Positions 46,521-57,771 of a stretch of DNA of 64,000 nt are shown in pieces (the stretch's first letter is position 1; each line of letters starts with the position of its first letter). This DNA comes from Ciona intestinalis. Its lineage: Eukaryota > Chordata > Ascidiacea > Phlebobranchia > Cionidae. The translations under genes and the position numbers were made by a program. The notes below the pieces were generated by a model. The model was not told the DNA's origin and made no database searches. It saw only the letters and a list, made by a program, of their open reading frames with translations. Where the stretch lies: assembly GCF_000224145.3 (NCBI RefSeq), contig NW_004190420.2:1-64000 (forward strand). The letters are read 5' to 3'.

Positions 46521-48405
46521 TTATTTCTTTGTTCGATCTTGTGAGTTCGATTCGACGTCACGTGAACAATCTGTCCTCGAAGTCGCGTATTGTTCGCAGA
46601 AGTTTAGCTTCTTTCCACAATCTTGTTTCCTGTAACACGCAAACATAGGTTAGCACAAGAACTTTTCTGGTATAGGAGCATAAAACATTAGAGCAAGCGG
46701 TTGGTGCAACATTTACATAACTGAAGCCTTTTGGCATTACAACATACAACAAAGAAAACAACAATTTCACCAAACGAAAGCCATATAGGTGGTCTAATAT
46801 ATAGAAGTAGTTACGCAGCCTGTTGAGGGAGATAGCACCATAGTAGAGATCCAGAGATTTTGTCAAACCAGAGAAAGAGAGTTGAAATGAGGCACTCTTA
46901 GTACTGACCTTATAGGTAACCTGAAGTCACAGACGCAACAGATAATCTGAAGCAGTAAAACAAGAACCAGAAAGCCGAGGCAACACAAGAAGGCTAACTT
47001 GTAATTCAATGTCTCTTCTTGCGACGGTTGACATGGACGTGTCTCGTTGTGCTACAACATAAACGACGGGTACATTATAGCCGATTTGTTCAGCTACTGC
47101 GGTGTTAGGAAATGATCCGGATTGTTATTATTTATTCAAGCTATCCGCAGTTATCGTGTACATGACATATGTGAGTTTGTGCTGTATTGATTGTGAGAGG
47201 TTAATTGTGGTTTTTGTATACGTAATAAACGGGGTGGATGGCATCGGACGACATCATGTCGTGTAGAGAGAAAGAGCGCGAACCTTTAACCACCTTTCAT
47301 GGTGTCAGTCGTGTGCATGCTGTTATGCAAGTTATGACGTGGGTTAGGCACCGAAATCATCATGCATTAAAAAGGTTATTAATCAAAATTTGCAGATAAA
47401 CGCAACATGCAGCATGCGGCGGCTTAAAGTTTGTAACTGTGGCCCGTGGCACGAGGTCTTCGCTTTATTGGTCACGCAATAAAGCTCGTGCCAAGCCTAC
47501 GTGGAACCTACGAAAACAATAATATGCTAATCGCCACTCACCACTGCTCGCGGCGTCTTCTCTTTGCATCGAAAGCCTGCGTAACCCGTAAAACATCTGT
47601 AGTAAAGTTGATATCGAATTAGAATTGAGTCTTTTGAATCAGTGCACCATTAGATTCCGCAATTTGTTTACATTAAACGAAATGAATTTAAACTTACAGG
47701 CAATAAACTTGTAATGGTCCACTGCTGACACCTCTCCTGCTTCTACAAAGCCCGTTTTGTGAGCAGTAATTGTTGTACGGTGCCGGACATCTATCGTCGT
47801 AGGCGTTGTCTGCAATTGCTGAAAGAAGATCGTTTTTTAGTACCGTACTTTCCTTGATATATTTCCCACTTACGATTGCATTGACGTCCACAAAACCCGT
47901 TGCAGTTCCTCGCCAGTGGTGCTTGGATCTCGCATTCTTGTAGTTCGCGGCAAAGATCGTTGACGTAGGTTCTGAAAGATGTAAGGCAGTTACGTTATTG
48001 GGTTTCCCACAAAATGGTATATTAACTCAAGCACTCTATGAAACGACAGCTGCTCCAGATTTTCTACATAAGGTATAATCATCTGACTCACCGTCCGTCG
48101 GAAGCGCAGATTGGATCGGGTCGCATCAGACTACACGTCAATTTTGGGCAGAGACAGACGTACTGGCTCGGTAGATAGCCATGAGAGAGCATCTGAGGAA
48201 TCGAGCTTACTGCCGTACAGCTTCCCCCAAACCTACACGTGCTTGCATCATTTGGATCACAGAAAGTCACTGCGTTTGTGGTGGCTATCTGTAACCCTAA
48301 TACAAGTAAGACGCCTTTCCATCCAGCGACAATCGTTAACATTTGAAATAAACACTTGTTTCCTCTTGCGCATACGTTGTTAAAAGTTGTTCTTGCGGGA
48401 GACAT
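46521..48405 (-). CDS. Tomoregulin (TMEFF)-like membrane protein: signal peptide, Kazal, EGF, one TM
   Basis: Exons 48092-48405, 47874-47971, 47698-47818, 47542-47596, 46909-47051, 46521-46629, phases consistent. From ATG 48342 it has 258 residues, starting with a signal peptide (MLTIVAGWKGVLLVLGLQIA); ATG 48405 would add 21. Follistatin/Kazal module: FCDPNDASTCRFGGSC, CLCPKLTC, DPICASDGRTYVNDLC, ending NCNGFCG. EGF module: CPAPYNNYCSQNGLC, then CFTGYAGFRC. One membrane span (LAFLCCLGFLVLVLLLQIIC) with a juxtamembrane CCVC, then a short basic tail ending QDRTKK. Vertebrate TMEFF1/2 have two Kazal modules, a variant EGF and one TM, and modulate TGF-beta family and ErbB-type signalling. One Kazal here is a reduced layout. 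A neuregulin-like EGF ligand is the main alternative. Confidence 0.8.
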
Positions 48406-51027
48406 GTTTAACCGGTTGTAATAAATATTAATATACAAAACGCCTGTAACTACAGATTTACAATTGGTTAGTTTAGTGAATATTGTTTTAAATTTCTTGC
48501 TTATTACAAACCTAAACATTCACACAGCTGTAAAGCAAAACAAAAATGAAACCACCACTGAAAACATCGTATTTTAACCGTTAACATTCCTGCCCGGGGC
48601 TATTGTACCTTATCACCTCGATGTCACATAATTCGTCGCAAACTTTTCTGCGCATTTGTTGACGCTAATCCGCCTCACTATCTTGTGCTCCGCAAAATCG
48701 GATTCGGTTATCGGCGTGATAAACGGCTGCCTAAATCTCGGAGTACTCTCGGGAAATCTAAATCTGTAACGTTTTATCTTTGCTGTGACGCACAGCGCGA
48801 CCAAAGGCACGCGAGTAAAAGCGTTTCTTGCGTCAACTTCAGTATACAAAACAACGCCAGCACGATTTGTGGACAATGCTTATATTCTAAAATTTAACAG
48901 AATGATGCAAGGCGTCGCCTCGAACAAATAAATCTTTTCCTGCTTGTCTGCGCACGGTTCTCAACTATTCAGAATGCTGTTGCACCGTGACTGCTTTTCC
49001 TCGCTGTGAACCTAATACTTATACTCAGATTTACCTTTTTTCTCACTGCGCGTATTTTAAATAATTCTCTTAGCTGTCCCGCTGTCGTTTGTCAGTACGT
49101 CAACCCAGGATGTGTATAGCTCAATGCGTCATTATACCAACCCTGCGTTAGAAACTCCCAAAATAAACTGTAAATAAATTGTTTCTCACTCATCATCACG
49201 TCAAGACCGACACAGTAACCATCCATGGTTAAATTTAAATTATTTTACATCAGCTTTATCCAAAGACCCTATTAATAAAATATATTACATACCTTTGTTA
49301 TATCTGTTTAAACAAAACAAACTTTTTTTTCTGAAATCGATTTCATTCCTATAAAATTGAAATAAGAGACGATATTATACATGACCGATGCTTGAAATAG
49401 CTACCAAAACAAGAATTCCAAGAAACCCACCCGTGTAGGCCCTTGTTGTGGTATTTACATACGAGCGTATTGGCAATGTAAATGAATGCCCAATTTTAGT
49501 GGTAATGTGACATTTTTAACTTGTGAAACCGAAACTGCGTTACGCAATTTTAGTAAAGAGAAAAGTAAAGAAAACTATGCTTGAAATTCTGTTCTCCGTG
49601 TGCAGTCAGTCAATGGGTATACAGCAGTTCACGATTTTTCACGATTTTGCTGTCCTCGTCCAAGAAAGTGACATCACATTCTTTACATCTCACCAAACAC
49701 GCTTTACCGCATGTTAGTTCAGGCAGTTCGAACTCTATCGATAGCGAGAAATTGAGACGAATTTAGTGATTTATAAGCTAAATTTAAACAATCTAATCCG
49801 ACGAATCACAGAAGAGATCTTTCGCTTAATTCTCCGAGCACTTAATTGCCTTGCGGTCACATGACGTCATTAATTACGCAACGTCATAACGGGCCCGGAA
49901 GTAGACTCACTATTGAGAACTCTACATAACGTATTTCGGTTAGGCCACCAAATATAGAAGTATTGTACCTGATGCTAAACAAAAAATAAAAACCCCTATA
50001 GTGTGGTATTTACAGTTTTATTACAATTGCCATGTAAAGTGTGCATGGCCGACTCGTGCATAAATTACCGTGTGACGATATCGTGGAATTATTATCATCA
50101 TAATAATAACAACAATGTTTTCCGCATAATGATGATTCCCAGCTTACCTCTGTAAGCAGTACAAGCACGAAGTGCTTACAAAGAACACGATATTAATCAG
50201 ACATTACAGTCTGAAGGAAGTCACGGAATCACTGCACAAGCATTACGTCCACGAATACAAACGTACGCCTTTTGGCTGCGAAGGTTAAATATTTTAATAC
50301 AGTTCCGTATTTAGTTATAATGGATGAATAAGTTGCCTGATATTTTGATTTCTTCCCGTCTTTAGTCACATCATAGGTCACCCTTCAACGTTTTGCACGT
50401 CTAGCGTGCACCGTGTGCATTACAGGAAACATATATAGAATGTGTAATGAAATATTCTTCATACACCAAACCTATTTCACCGCGGAATTGCGCTTATTCA
50501 TTCAGATAAGTGTCATGCGTGGAATCCCGAAAATCGTGGTATTTTTATTTTAACTATATTCATCTCCGCATGCGTCTGTCAAGATCACATTATAGGTTTA
50601 AGGAAGTAGCATCCGAAAACAACAATACATTCTTAATTTGGGTATATGAGAAATAGAAAGACCATTATTCTGGTAATAAGTTTATTTATTGTAATCCATA
50701 GCTCCCGCTTAAATGATGAAACAAAGCATCCGGTTTTCAAATATGTGTTTTATTGTTTCATTGGAGTGATCATTTATTTCCGATATGAGTGGAATTTTTA
50801 ATGGCCACGTCCACAGCCATTTCCCGAAATTAAGGATTGATCGTCCTCAGATGATTGAATGTAACTTACTGTATATACTCGCTTGGAAAGACAGCGACAT
50901 GTCGTTATAAAAAGGGTGTTCTGTTCCGTACACCTTGTGTGTCAGCTGAGGAGTTAACACATATGTATGGAAGCAATTGTTTCCTTTTCATTATCCATGA
51001 CTAACAATTTGGACAGCCTGTGATTAG

Positions 51028-51145
51028 GCAAGTGGGTTGGAGCAATGACCGTTAAGTGACTTGCCCAATTACACACACACCCACATTGTGGTAGGAACAT
51101 TGACAACCGGCATCGTTTGGTTGCGTTGTGAGTGGTCTAACCACA
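51028..51145. repeat. Dispersed repeat block, SINE-like
   Basis: GGTTGGAGCAATGACCGTTA followed by AGTGACTTGCCCAATTACAC and CCCACATTGTGGTAGG. A diverged copy is at about 5395-5456 (GTTGGAGCAGTGATCGTTAA, CCACATTGTAGAG). The end reads GTGAGTGGTCTAACCACACT, whose complement resembles an A-box. Confidence 0.6.
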
Positions 51146-51356
51146 CTGGCACATATTCAGAGAATTGGAATCAAAGTTCTATAATTGGTATATAGTCAGT
51201 ATACTCCTGGGCTTAATCCCAATACCACAATTTCCGTATTTGAGGCATATAGCGTCATTTATATTTTCCTCCCGATCATTTGATTTTGGCGACCAGTTGA
51301 AAACGGCTGTAGGCTTTTCATTGTTTTACATTAAGGACGTATCATATTTCATACTT

Positions 51357-51518
51357 CATATAATTGGATGGGGGAAGATGGATCATCTTTATATTCCATT
51401 TTCTCGTCCCATTTGATAGTAAAGAAAGTACATTCTGCATCCTAATTATTAAACTGCATCCTCGCGACTCCTATGGACCGTTTTTAATTGTTGAAAACAT
51501 GCTCAGGATATTTGGATG
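51357..51518 (-). mobile_element. MITE, ~200 bp TIR family, right-truncated copy
   Basis: ATAATTGGATGGGGGAAGAT, TTCTCGTCCCATTTGATAGT and ATGCTCAGGATATTTGGAT match the family. It then stops abruptly where a SINE-like sequence begins. Confidence 0.75.
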
Positions 51519-51628
51519 GGTTAGGACACGTATGGACACAATGATAGCAGCGACGAGCCTCGAACCCGTTAGCTTTGTATTGATTTGAGGCAGGCTCGTT
51601 AACCACTTTGCCACAGCGCCGGGGCGAT
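51519..51628 (-). mobile_element. tRNA-derived SINE, reverse orientation
   Basis: On the minus strand: GGCGCTGTGGCAAAGTGGTT (A-box region), then GGGTTCGAGGCTCGTCGCTG (B-box), then ATCATTGTGTCCATACG. Same build as 22149-22265. It interrupts the MITE at 51357-51518. Confidence 0.7.
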
Positions 51629-52433
51629 GGTAGATGTGCAAAACTGAATAAATAAATGTACGTCTACTAAAAATTAACCGTTATCAAAATATTGCCTATA
51701 AATAAATCATTCTTACGTCGTTTTTATAGTGAAAGATAGGCACACGCTTAAGCGAGAAGCACCAGTAGTATCGTAACGGAGTGAAATACAAATGACGATA
51801 ACTCACAAGCAGCGAGCGTTTAAACGAAAAAAAAAACGGCCTCGTTAGTTAAGCTTAGCATGATTAACTAAACGCAAACAATTGTACAAATGAAACAATA
51901 TTCGTTTTTATTTTGGCCCGATAGGCAAACAACAACGTCGGTAAAATAACTCGTATGTATGATTAAAAAAGTTGCAGGTATGTTCCACGCGCTGTGAATG
52001 CCTGTTTTTCGTGTACGGGTTATAAATTTAATACATATTGGTTTGCAAAACATTTCATTCCTCTCTCTTCGATTCCAACAGAAGGAATTTAGAAGATATG
52101 AAAGATGCAAATTGACCAGATCACAACTTAGTGTGCAGGAACCTAAACGTCAAACACGATTAGGAAAGTAAACGTCAAAAACGATATCTTATCATCACGA
52201 AGTACCGAACCCAAAAACTTTCATAAGAGCCCTTAACACGCAGTTAGTGGCGTGTATGCAGTAGCAACACAAACACAAAAGTACAATCTCGTGGTGTATT
52301 TTTAATTTTACGGTTTCGAGTTATAACGAAAGTGTAATTCCAAAACTGCAGTGTAATGTACACGTAAAAAAATCTCGTAAGTCCACAATTAAACTACCAC
52401 TGCTTCATTTGTACAAAATTATGAAAAATTGCT

Positions 52434-53965
52434 TTAGGAAATAACTGCACTTCGTTCATTGCACACAACGTAAAATATGAGACTGGCAACAGCAAGAGCA
52501 ATCAATTCAGAACTGACCCAGAACCCAGAACTCATACCCTGCAAAAAAATTACAAACTTTTAAATAAATGTAGGACAGTTATTTAAAATACATTTTAATA
52601 CTTTATTAACCACTCTATATAATCCATAACATAATTAATAATGTCTTTAAAAAAAGGTTGAGTTTGCCAATAAAATTCTTTCCAAATGAGTTTAAAAAAA
52701 GGTTGAGTTTGCCAATAAAATTCTTTCCAGGTGTCTTCAGACAGTGTTGCCATACAAGATCACCTTGATGATAAAATAATTTTATATCCGCTGACACATA
52801 AAACAGCAACATTTCTCATTAACTGGAACCAAGCACAAACGTATAACTTACATGGTGTTTCACGTCAACTGAGAAAAGTGGTTTTACAGTGTTAGCATCT
52901 TGGTTAATTCGGGCAGCTTTCTTTAGAGCATTGTAACCTGATTCATCAAAGAACCTAAGTGATAAATGAGATTGTATTAATATAAATGCCAAAGTTGAAT
53001 AATTTGCTTTTAATAGAAAAATGCTAGAAGTAAAAAAAAACATAAACAGCAGACCAGTACTGCTTAGTTCGGCTACTTTTAGAGGTTAAACGTTGGTTAC
53101 ATGAGTTCTAAAGTTAGGTAAGCAATTTTTATGTGACAATAAACAAATTGTACATTAAACTTTTCATTGCTCTCCAAAAAAATCGCATTTATTTACTTAT
53201 GGGAAGATTGCTTAAAAGTGTTCAAGTTGGTAAAACAAAGTGTCAAATGTGACAACTGTGCAAGGCAAATAGTAAAAATGATTTGAAAACAGTTTCCCAC
53301 TTGACATCAAAAAGTGCAGCCGGCGACTTCTTATTCTTTGCTGTCCAGCTCACTTGGTAGTTGTTTCCTTCAGGTGATTTAGTAACTGGGTATTGTACAC
53401 CATTCACATCAGCATACAACATCAAGTCCTGTTACAATAGTAAACATAAATAATGTAAGAGTGTTAAGATTTTACCACCTATAAAAACAGAATCTATAAA
53501 TTGCACCCACCATTTAAAGTACACAGGATTTTGACAATTCCATAACAATTTTATTGTATATACTTTCCAATGTACAAAACATAGCAAGCAACTGAGCTGG
53601 CTTGTATTTCTTTATACAATTATACCTGAACATTGTTCTTGCACTTGACTGTCAGTTCAACAACGAATGCAGCATTTTTCCCCAATTTTAAGTTTGTGCT
53701 TGTGTAGTAAGACGAGTCAACTGATGGTTGGTCGCAACAAAACCCTGATAAAAAGTCTTAAATAAAAGCATGCAAAAAAACAAAAAATATAATTTTATTT
53801 ATTCATCTTTTATTGGTATTAGAAAGCAAAATATTTTTACAGGATAGATTATTATGAGTACGAAATTCTGCAAAAACATCAGACTTAAGATGGTGTAACC
53901 GTGTAACTTAGCTTACCTGATCCGATTAATAAGGACAATACAGAAATAACGAGCAAGTTTGCCAT
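52434..53965 (-). CDS. ssr4: SSR4, translocon-associated protein delta subunit (TRAP-delta)
   Basis: Member of the TRAP complex at the ER Sec61 translocon; helps insertion and N-glycosylation of some nascent chains. Exons 53917-53965, 53626-53744, 53301-53428, 52852-52954, 52434-52538, phases consistent, 167 residues plus stop (human 173). Signal peptide MANLLVISVLSLLIGSG, then FCCDQPSVDSSYYTSTN. Lumenal beta-sandwich: NNYQVSWTAKNKKSPAALFD, then FFDESGYNALKKAARIN. The C-terminal span GFWVSSELIALAVASLIFYV and a short polar tail match the family ending. The start ATG at 53965 opens the signal peptide. ENGASE ends 563 nt upstream on the same strand, which is wide for an ascidian operon. Confidence 0.95.
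52646..52729. repeat. Tandem duplication, 45 bp period, two copies
   Basis: TTTAAAAAAAGGTTGAGTTT starts at 52646 and again at 52691, each followed by GCCAATAAAATTCTTTCCA. Two nearly identical units in the last intron of SSR4. Confidence 0.9.
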
Positions 53966-54528
53966 GATTGATTTGCCCTTAATTTATTATAAAGTACCTG
54001 ATAACCTGTAAGAGTATACTTGTTTATAAACGGTTGAATTCGTACGTACTGTCTTATCCAATCTTACTACGTACACATCAAACTGAAAAATTTGACGCTG
54101 ATGACGTCACGCCAAACCGGTGTATGCGTGGCGAAAATAGAAATATTATAGGAAATCTATTTTTGCTCTTAAAAAACTTAAAATTTTGTTTTTCCTTAAG
54201 CCATGGTCAAACCAGAGACACATAAATTGTTTATGTAGATGCCAGTATTTTAGTCTCCTCTGCTTGTGTATTTGACCTTTTTTTTTCTCAAATGTTACAC
54301 TTGGAATAAAGCAAAATATAACATATAAATATGACCCACTCTGTAAATATCAGAGTTAAGTTTAACGCTATGTATATTTCATGAAAGAACAACATAATGA
54401 CTTGATTAAACAAAAGTATATCAAATATCACAGAAATAATAACATCTTTCATCTCAGATAAGGCATGTTTGAGCTTGTGATTTGTACATTTATACAAGAA
54501 GCATCACTTTTGTTAAACGTAATCTGAA

Positions 54529-57500
54529 TTATTCAGAATAAGTGACAAGCAAGTTCCCTACACCCAACACTGTGTGCATATCATCCATATGGCGAACTTG
54601 AAACAGTACTGAACAATTTGGTCCTCCAAACATGGGGTTTCCCACTTTCATATTATGAACCCTGTACTTTGAACAACGTGACCAACCCAATGTACAAAGC
54701 TGGGGTTTCTTAGAATCTTCACAAAAACCAAAATTGCGTTCACACAAAATTTCGGTTTTAAAGATGCCTGATGCGGTAGAATTGGTAAAAACGAGTGTGC
54801 AATCCAGTAAGAAAAATTGCTCTGATTTTTCCACCACCTTCCATGATATTTCTGTGCATAAAATGTCGACGGCTGGTACATTTTTCACTTGTGGTGTAGG
54901 TTGTAGACCAGGGTGCAAAGACAGTGAAAACACAATGCATTCCTCCAGCTTGGGTATGGCTAGCAATTCACTGGCTACAAATGAAACACTGCAATAGATG
55001 ATGAATTCATGAACATATCTATATTTTTTAACAGTAACACGCTTGTATTGTACTGTGAAATCTCTTGATTTGGATTCAGAAAGAATAACATTTGCACGAT
55101 TGGTTGCCATAGCAAATAAGCCTTCAACATTTTCTGAATTGCTTACAATCTTTATTGTCAGAACTTTCTCCTTCACATCAGTGTTAAAAAGAAAAACGAC
55201 CTCCTGTTCAGTTGCCTCAGTAGCATTGACCAACAAAAAATGATCTTTGCCATTAAAACCCAACGAAAAATACTTTGAAGGAACACAAGGCATTAGGCTT
55301 TGTAAACCTAATTCTATCTCTGGTTGTAGTGGATCACATTTATTTTCAATGCACCCACTATTGAAACCTGTGGAAAATCCACTTGGACATTTGATTGGAT
55401 GATGTTCAATGAGAGGAGACAACAAATTCCAAAACCTTTTGTTGTTCATTTGAAAGTTAGGTTGCCCAAGTGTTTCTAACACCCAGCCTGGTGCAAAAAT
55501 TGCTGAAGAAAATCCGTATCTGTGTTTACAGAGATAAAATGGTGACTACGTGGCAATGATTCAGTATTCTCAATGTTAGAGAGCTTAGTGTGGTCAATTT
55601 TTAGAGAGATTTAAATGCAATTAAAAAAAAGAAGATAATATCATTGAGTCGCTGAACTATATTCATACATCTTTCAATTTTAATATAATTTTAACGACAT
55701 CACTTACTTGTTTATTGCCTTCAGTGCATCACATGAATTGAAGCCTCCCCCACCCATTATTCCCCGCCCAAACACATCAATACCAACATACACACTACTC
55801 AAACTCTTTGCCAACTTTAGTGATTTTTCTAAAGATGAATCTTTCCACCCATAATTTAGGAAAATGCCATCACATGCATCGTAGAAAAGGCTGTGTAAAA
55901 AAAGCATAGCTTTTGAAAAGCCAGAAATAAATTAATCTTTAAATTTTATAAATTATATTAATTGATTAGGGGAACTTTAAATGTATACAATACCAATATT
56001 CTACCTGTTTTTACAATTCAGTTCATTTTGCCACTTAAGCACCCCATCCTTAGTCACACTGTCATACCAGATGACTTGAGCATCCGGATTCATTTCATGC
56101 ATTTTTAAAGTCAGGTAGGAAACAAACTGAACAACATCCGGAATCATTTCAAGCTGGAAAATAAAGCAATGTACCAATTTTAATGAAAGACTAATAAAAA
56201 GGAGTTTTTACACAGGCATCACCAATATCTAATAGTGGGTATATTTAAATTTTCTGTGTTAATGGTTCGTGGCCTCTTTTCTAAGACAGTAAATAAACTT
56301 TGTCCTCTAACATATTTACAAATGTAACTTTATACAATAAGGAACAGGGCTTTGACAAGTATACGATGTCATATGAATTGTGTCGGGAGTATTGTGTTTT
56401 AAGCTTGACTAATGTATCAGGACTAATGTATTCAGGTGGTATCGCTACTAATATCAAATCAAAACTTTGGTAGACCACTACACAACACAAGTAATAGCAT
56501 TTAAAAAGATAAAAAGTAGTAAAAAAAGCCTGTATATTTTCTTAAAAGGTGTACTTTTTAATCCAGACAAATACATTTATATTATATATTACCTCAATGG
56601 TGTTTTCAATGTTGATAAGCCATCCATCAAAACCATAGAAAGTAGCAATGTCAACCATCTGATCAGCAACATATGTCCAAACAACTGGCGATGAGAATAT
56701 TGCTCTGCAACTGTTGGTTGGAACATAAAACTATCTTCAAATGACATAGATGTATTTGAATATATGCTTTTACTGCGTATATTTATACTACCTCCTGCTC
56801 TTTAGTATTAGGTGAAAAGTGTGAAAATTTAATAAAACACAGTAGGCTAAGCCTATCGAACTAAATTATATAATCACAAACCTATCGTTGAAATGGCTTA
56901 GTAAAAACAAAATCTACAAAAGTAAGGCTTGGGTCAGAACTTTTGAAAAAGGGCAGATTTTACATATACATATGTACATAATTGAGTAAAATTAAAATAT
57001 CTCAACACAGCAGGCATATATACCGATCATATCCACCCGTTGATTCTGTGATGAAGGTTCCTAACACGGCAACACCATTTGTTCGACAAGCATTGACCCA
57101 ACCCACTGGAGGTATGGTAATAAAGTGGTGACTGAAGTACACGAATATATCAATCAAGCTCCAGTATGACATATGATATTCTATGGTGCGGTTGCCAACC
57201 ATTTGCTGCACAAATCTGGTGACAAATGGAAATATAAAATCTGCTTTGTGGTATTTAGGTGATGCAATACCAGAAGTATATGTGATAGGTATAAAAAGTA
57301 AAATCTTGTACTTTGCATATCTTATTGTACATGCATGGGTCGCATGATCCCTGCTCTGTTTTTTTGGGGTATGTACAAAAGCTATACACCTCGAACATGA
57401 TGAAAAATACTAATTTTAGCTGGTAAGGTAGTAATAGAAACAAAAACAACATCTAAAGAAATCAAACCTGTCATCCAGGTAACCCCCCGCCATGTCATGG

Positions 57501-57766
57501 CACAACATAACCTTGGAAGAATAGATTTTCCTGTAACCAGATAAAGCCGGCTTTGAAAATGATTGACCAAGATCTGTTTTATCATTGGCCTTCCATGCGA
57601 AAAGTTCTTCCAAGCTATTTAGAGGCAAAGAAACTGGAACTCCATCCTCAGTGCTCCTTCCAGTGAGTTTGGAAGAACCATTGAGATCAACCTTTAAATG
57701 AATGTTTTTCTGAGGTTCACAAATTGCTTTCACTTGATTGAAAACGTCATCATCTTTGGCCTCCAT
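54529..57766 (-). CDS. engase: ENGASE, cytosolic endo-beta-N-acetylglucosaminidase (GH85)
   Basis: Cleaves the chitobiose core of free N-glycans in the cytosol. Exons 57468-57766, 57024-57215, 56593-56704, 56005-56153, 55708-55890, 54529-55519, phases consistent, 641 residues plus stop (human ~743). GH85 marks: MLCHDMAGGYLDDR, PVGWVNACRTNGVAVLGTFI, then FYGFDGWLINIEN with the catalytic Asn-x-Glu pair at about residues 195/197, VIWYDSVTKDGVLKWQN with the conserved Tyr, FLNYGW, DVFGRG, and FAPGWVLETLGQPNF at the end of the barrel. The C-terminal ~290 residues, in one long exon, form the beta-sandwich region. No signal peptide. The ATG at 57766 lies 5 nt after the PIGP stop, so the message probably comes from a PIGP-ENGASE operon resolved by spliced-leader addition at CTACAG (about 57783-57788). 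Confidence 0.95.
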
Positions 57767-57771
57767 TGTTT

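Larger units (their letters stand above)
48520..52433. other. Intergenic spacer between the tomoregulin-like gene and SSR4
   Basis: About 3.9 kb. It contains a SINE-like block (51028-51145), a truncated MITE (51357-51518) and a tRNA-headed SINE (51519-51628). The remaining sequence has only short frames without splice or domain support. The promoter of the tomoregulin-like gene should lie just right of 48406. Confidence 0.5.

Noticed and set aside
53965..54528. SSR4 as third gene of the PIGP-ENGASE operon
   Set aside because: The 563 nt gap is much wider than the near-zero spacing of ascidian operons and is large enough for a promoter.
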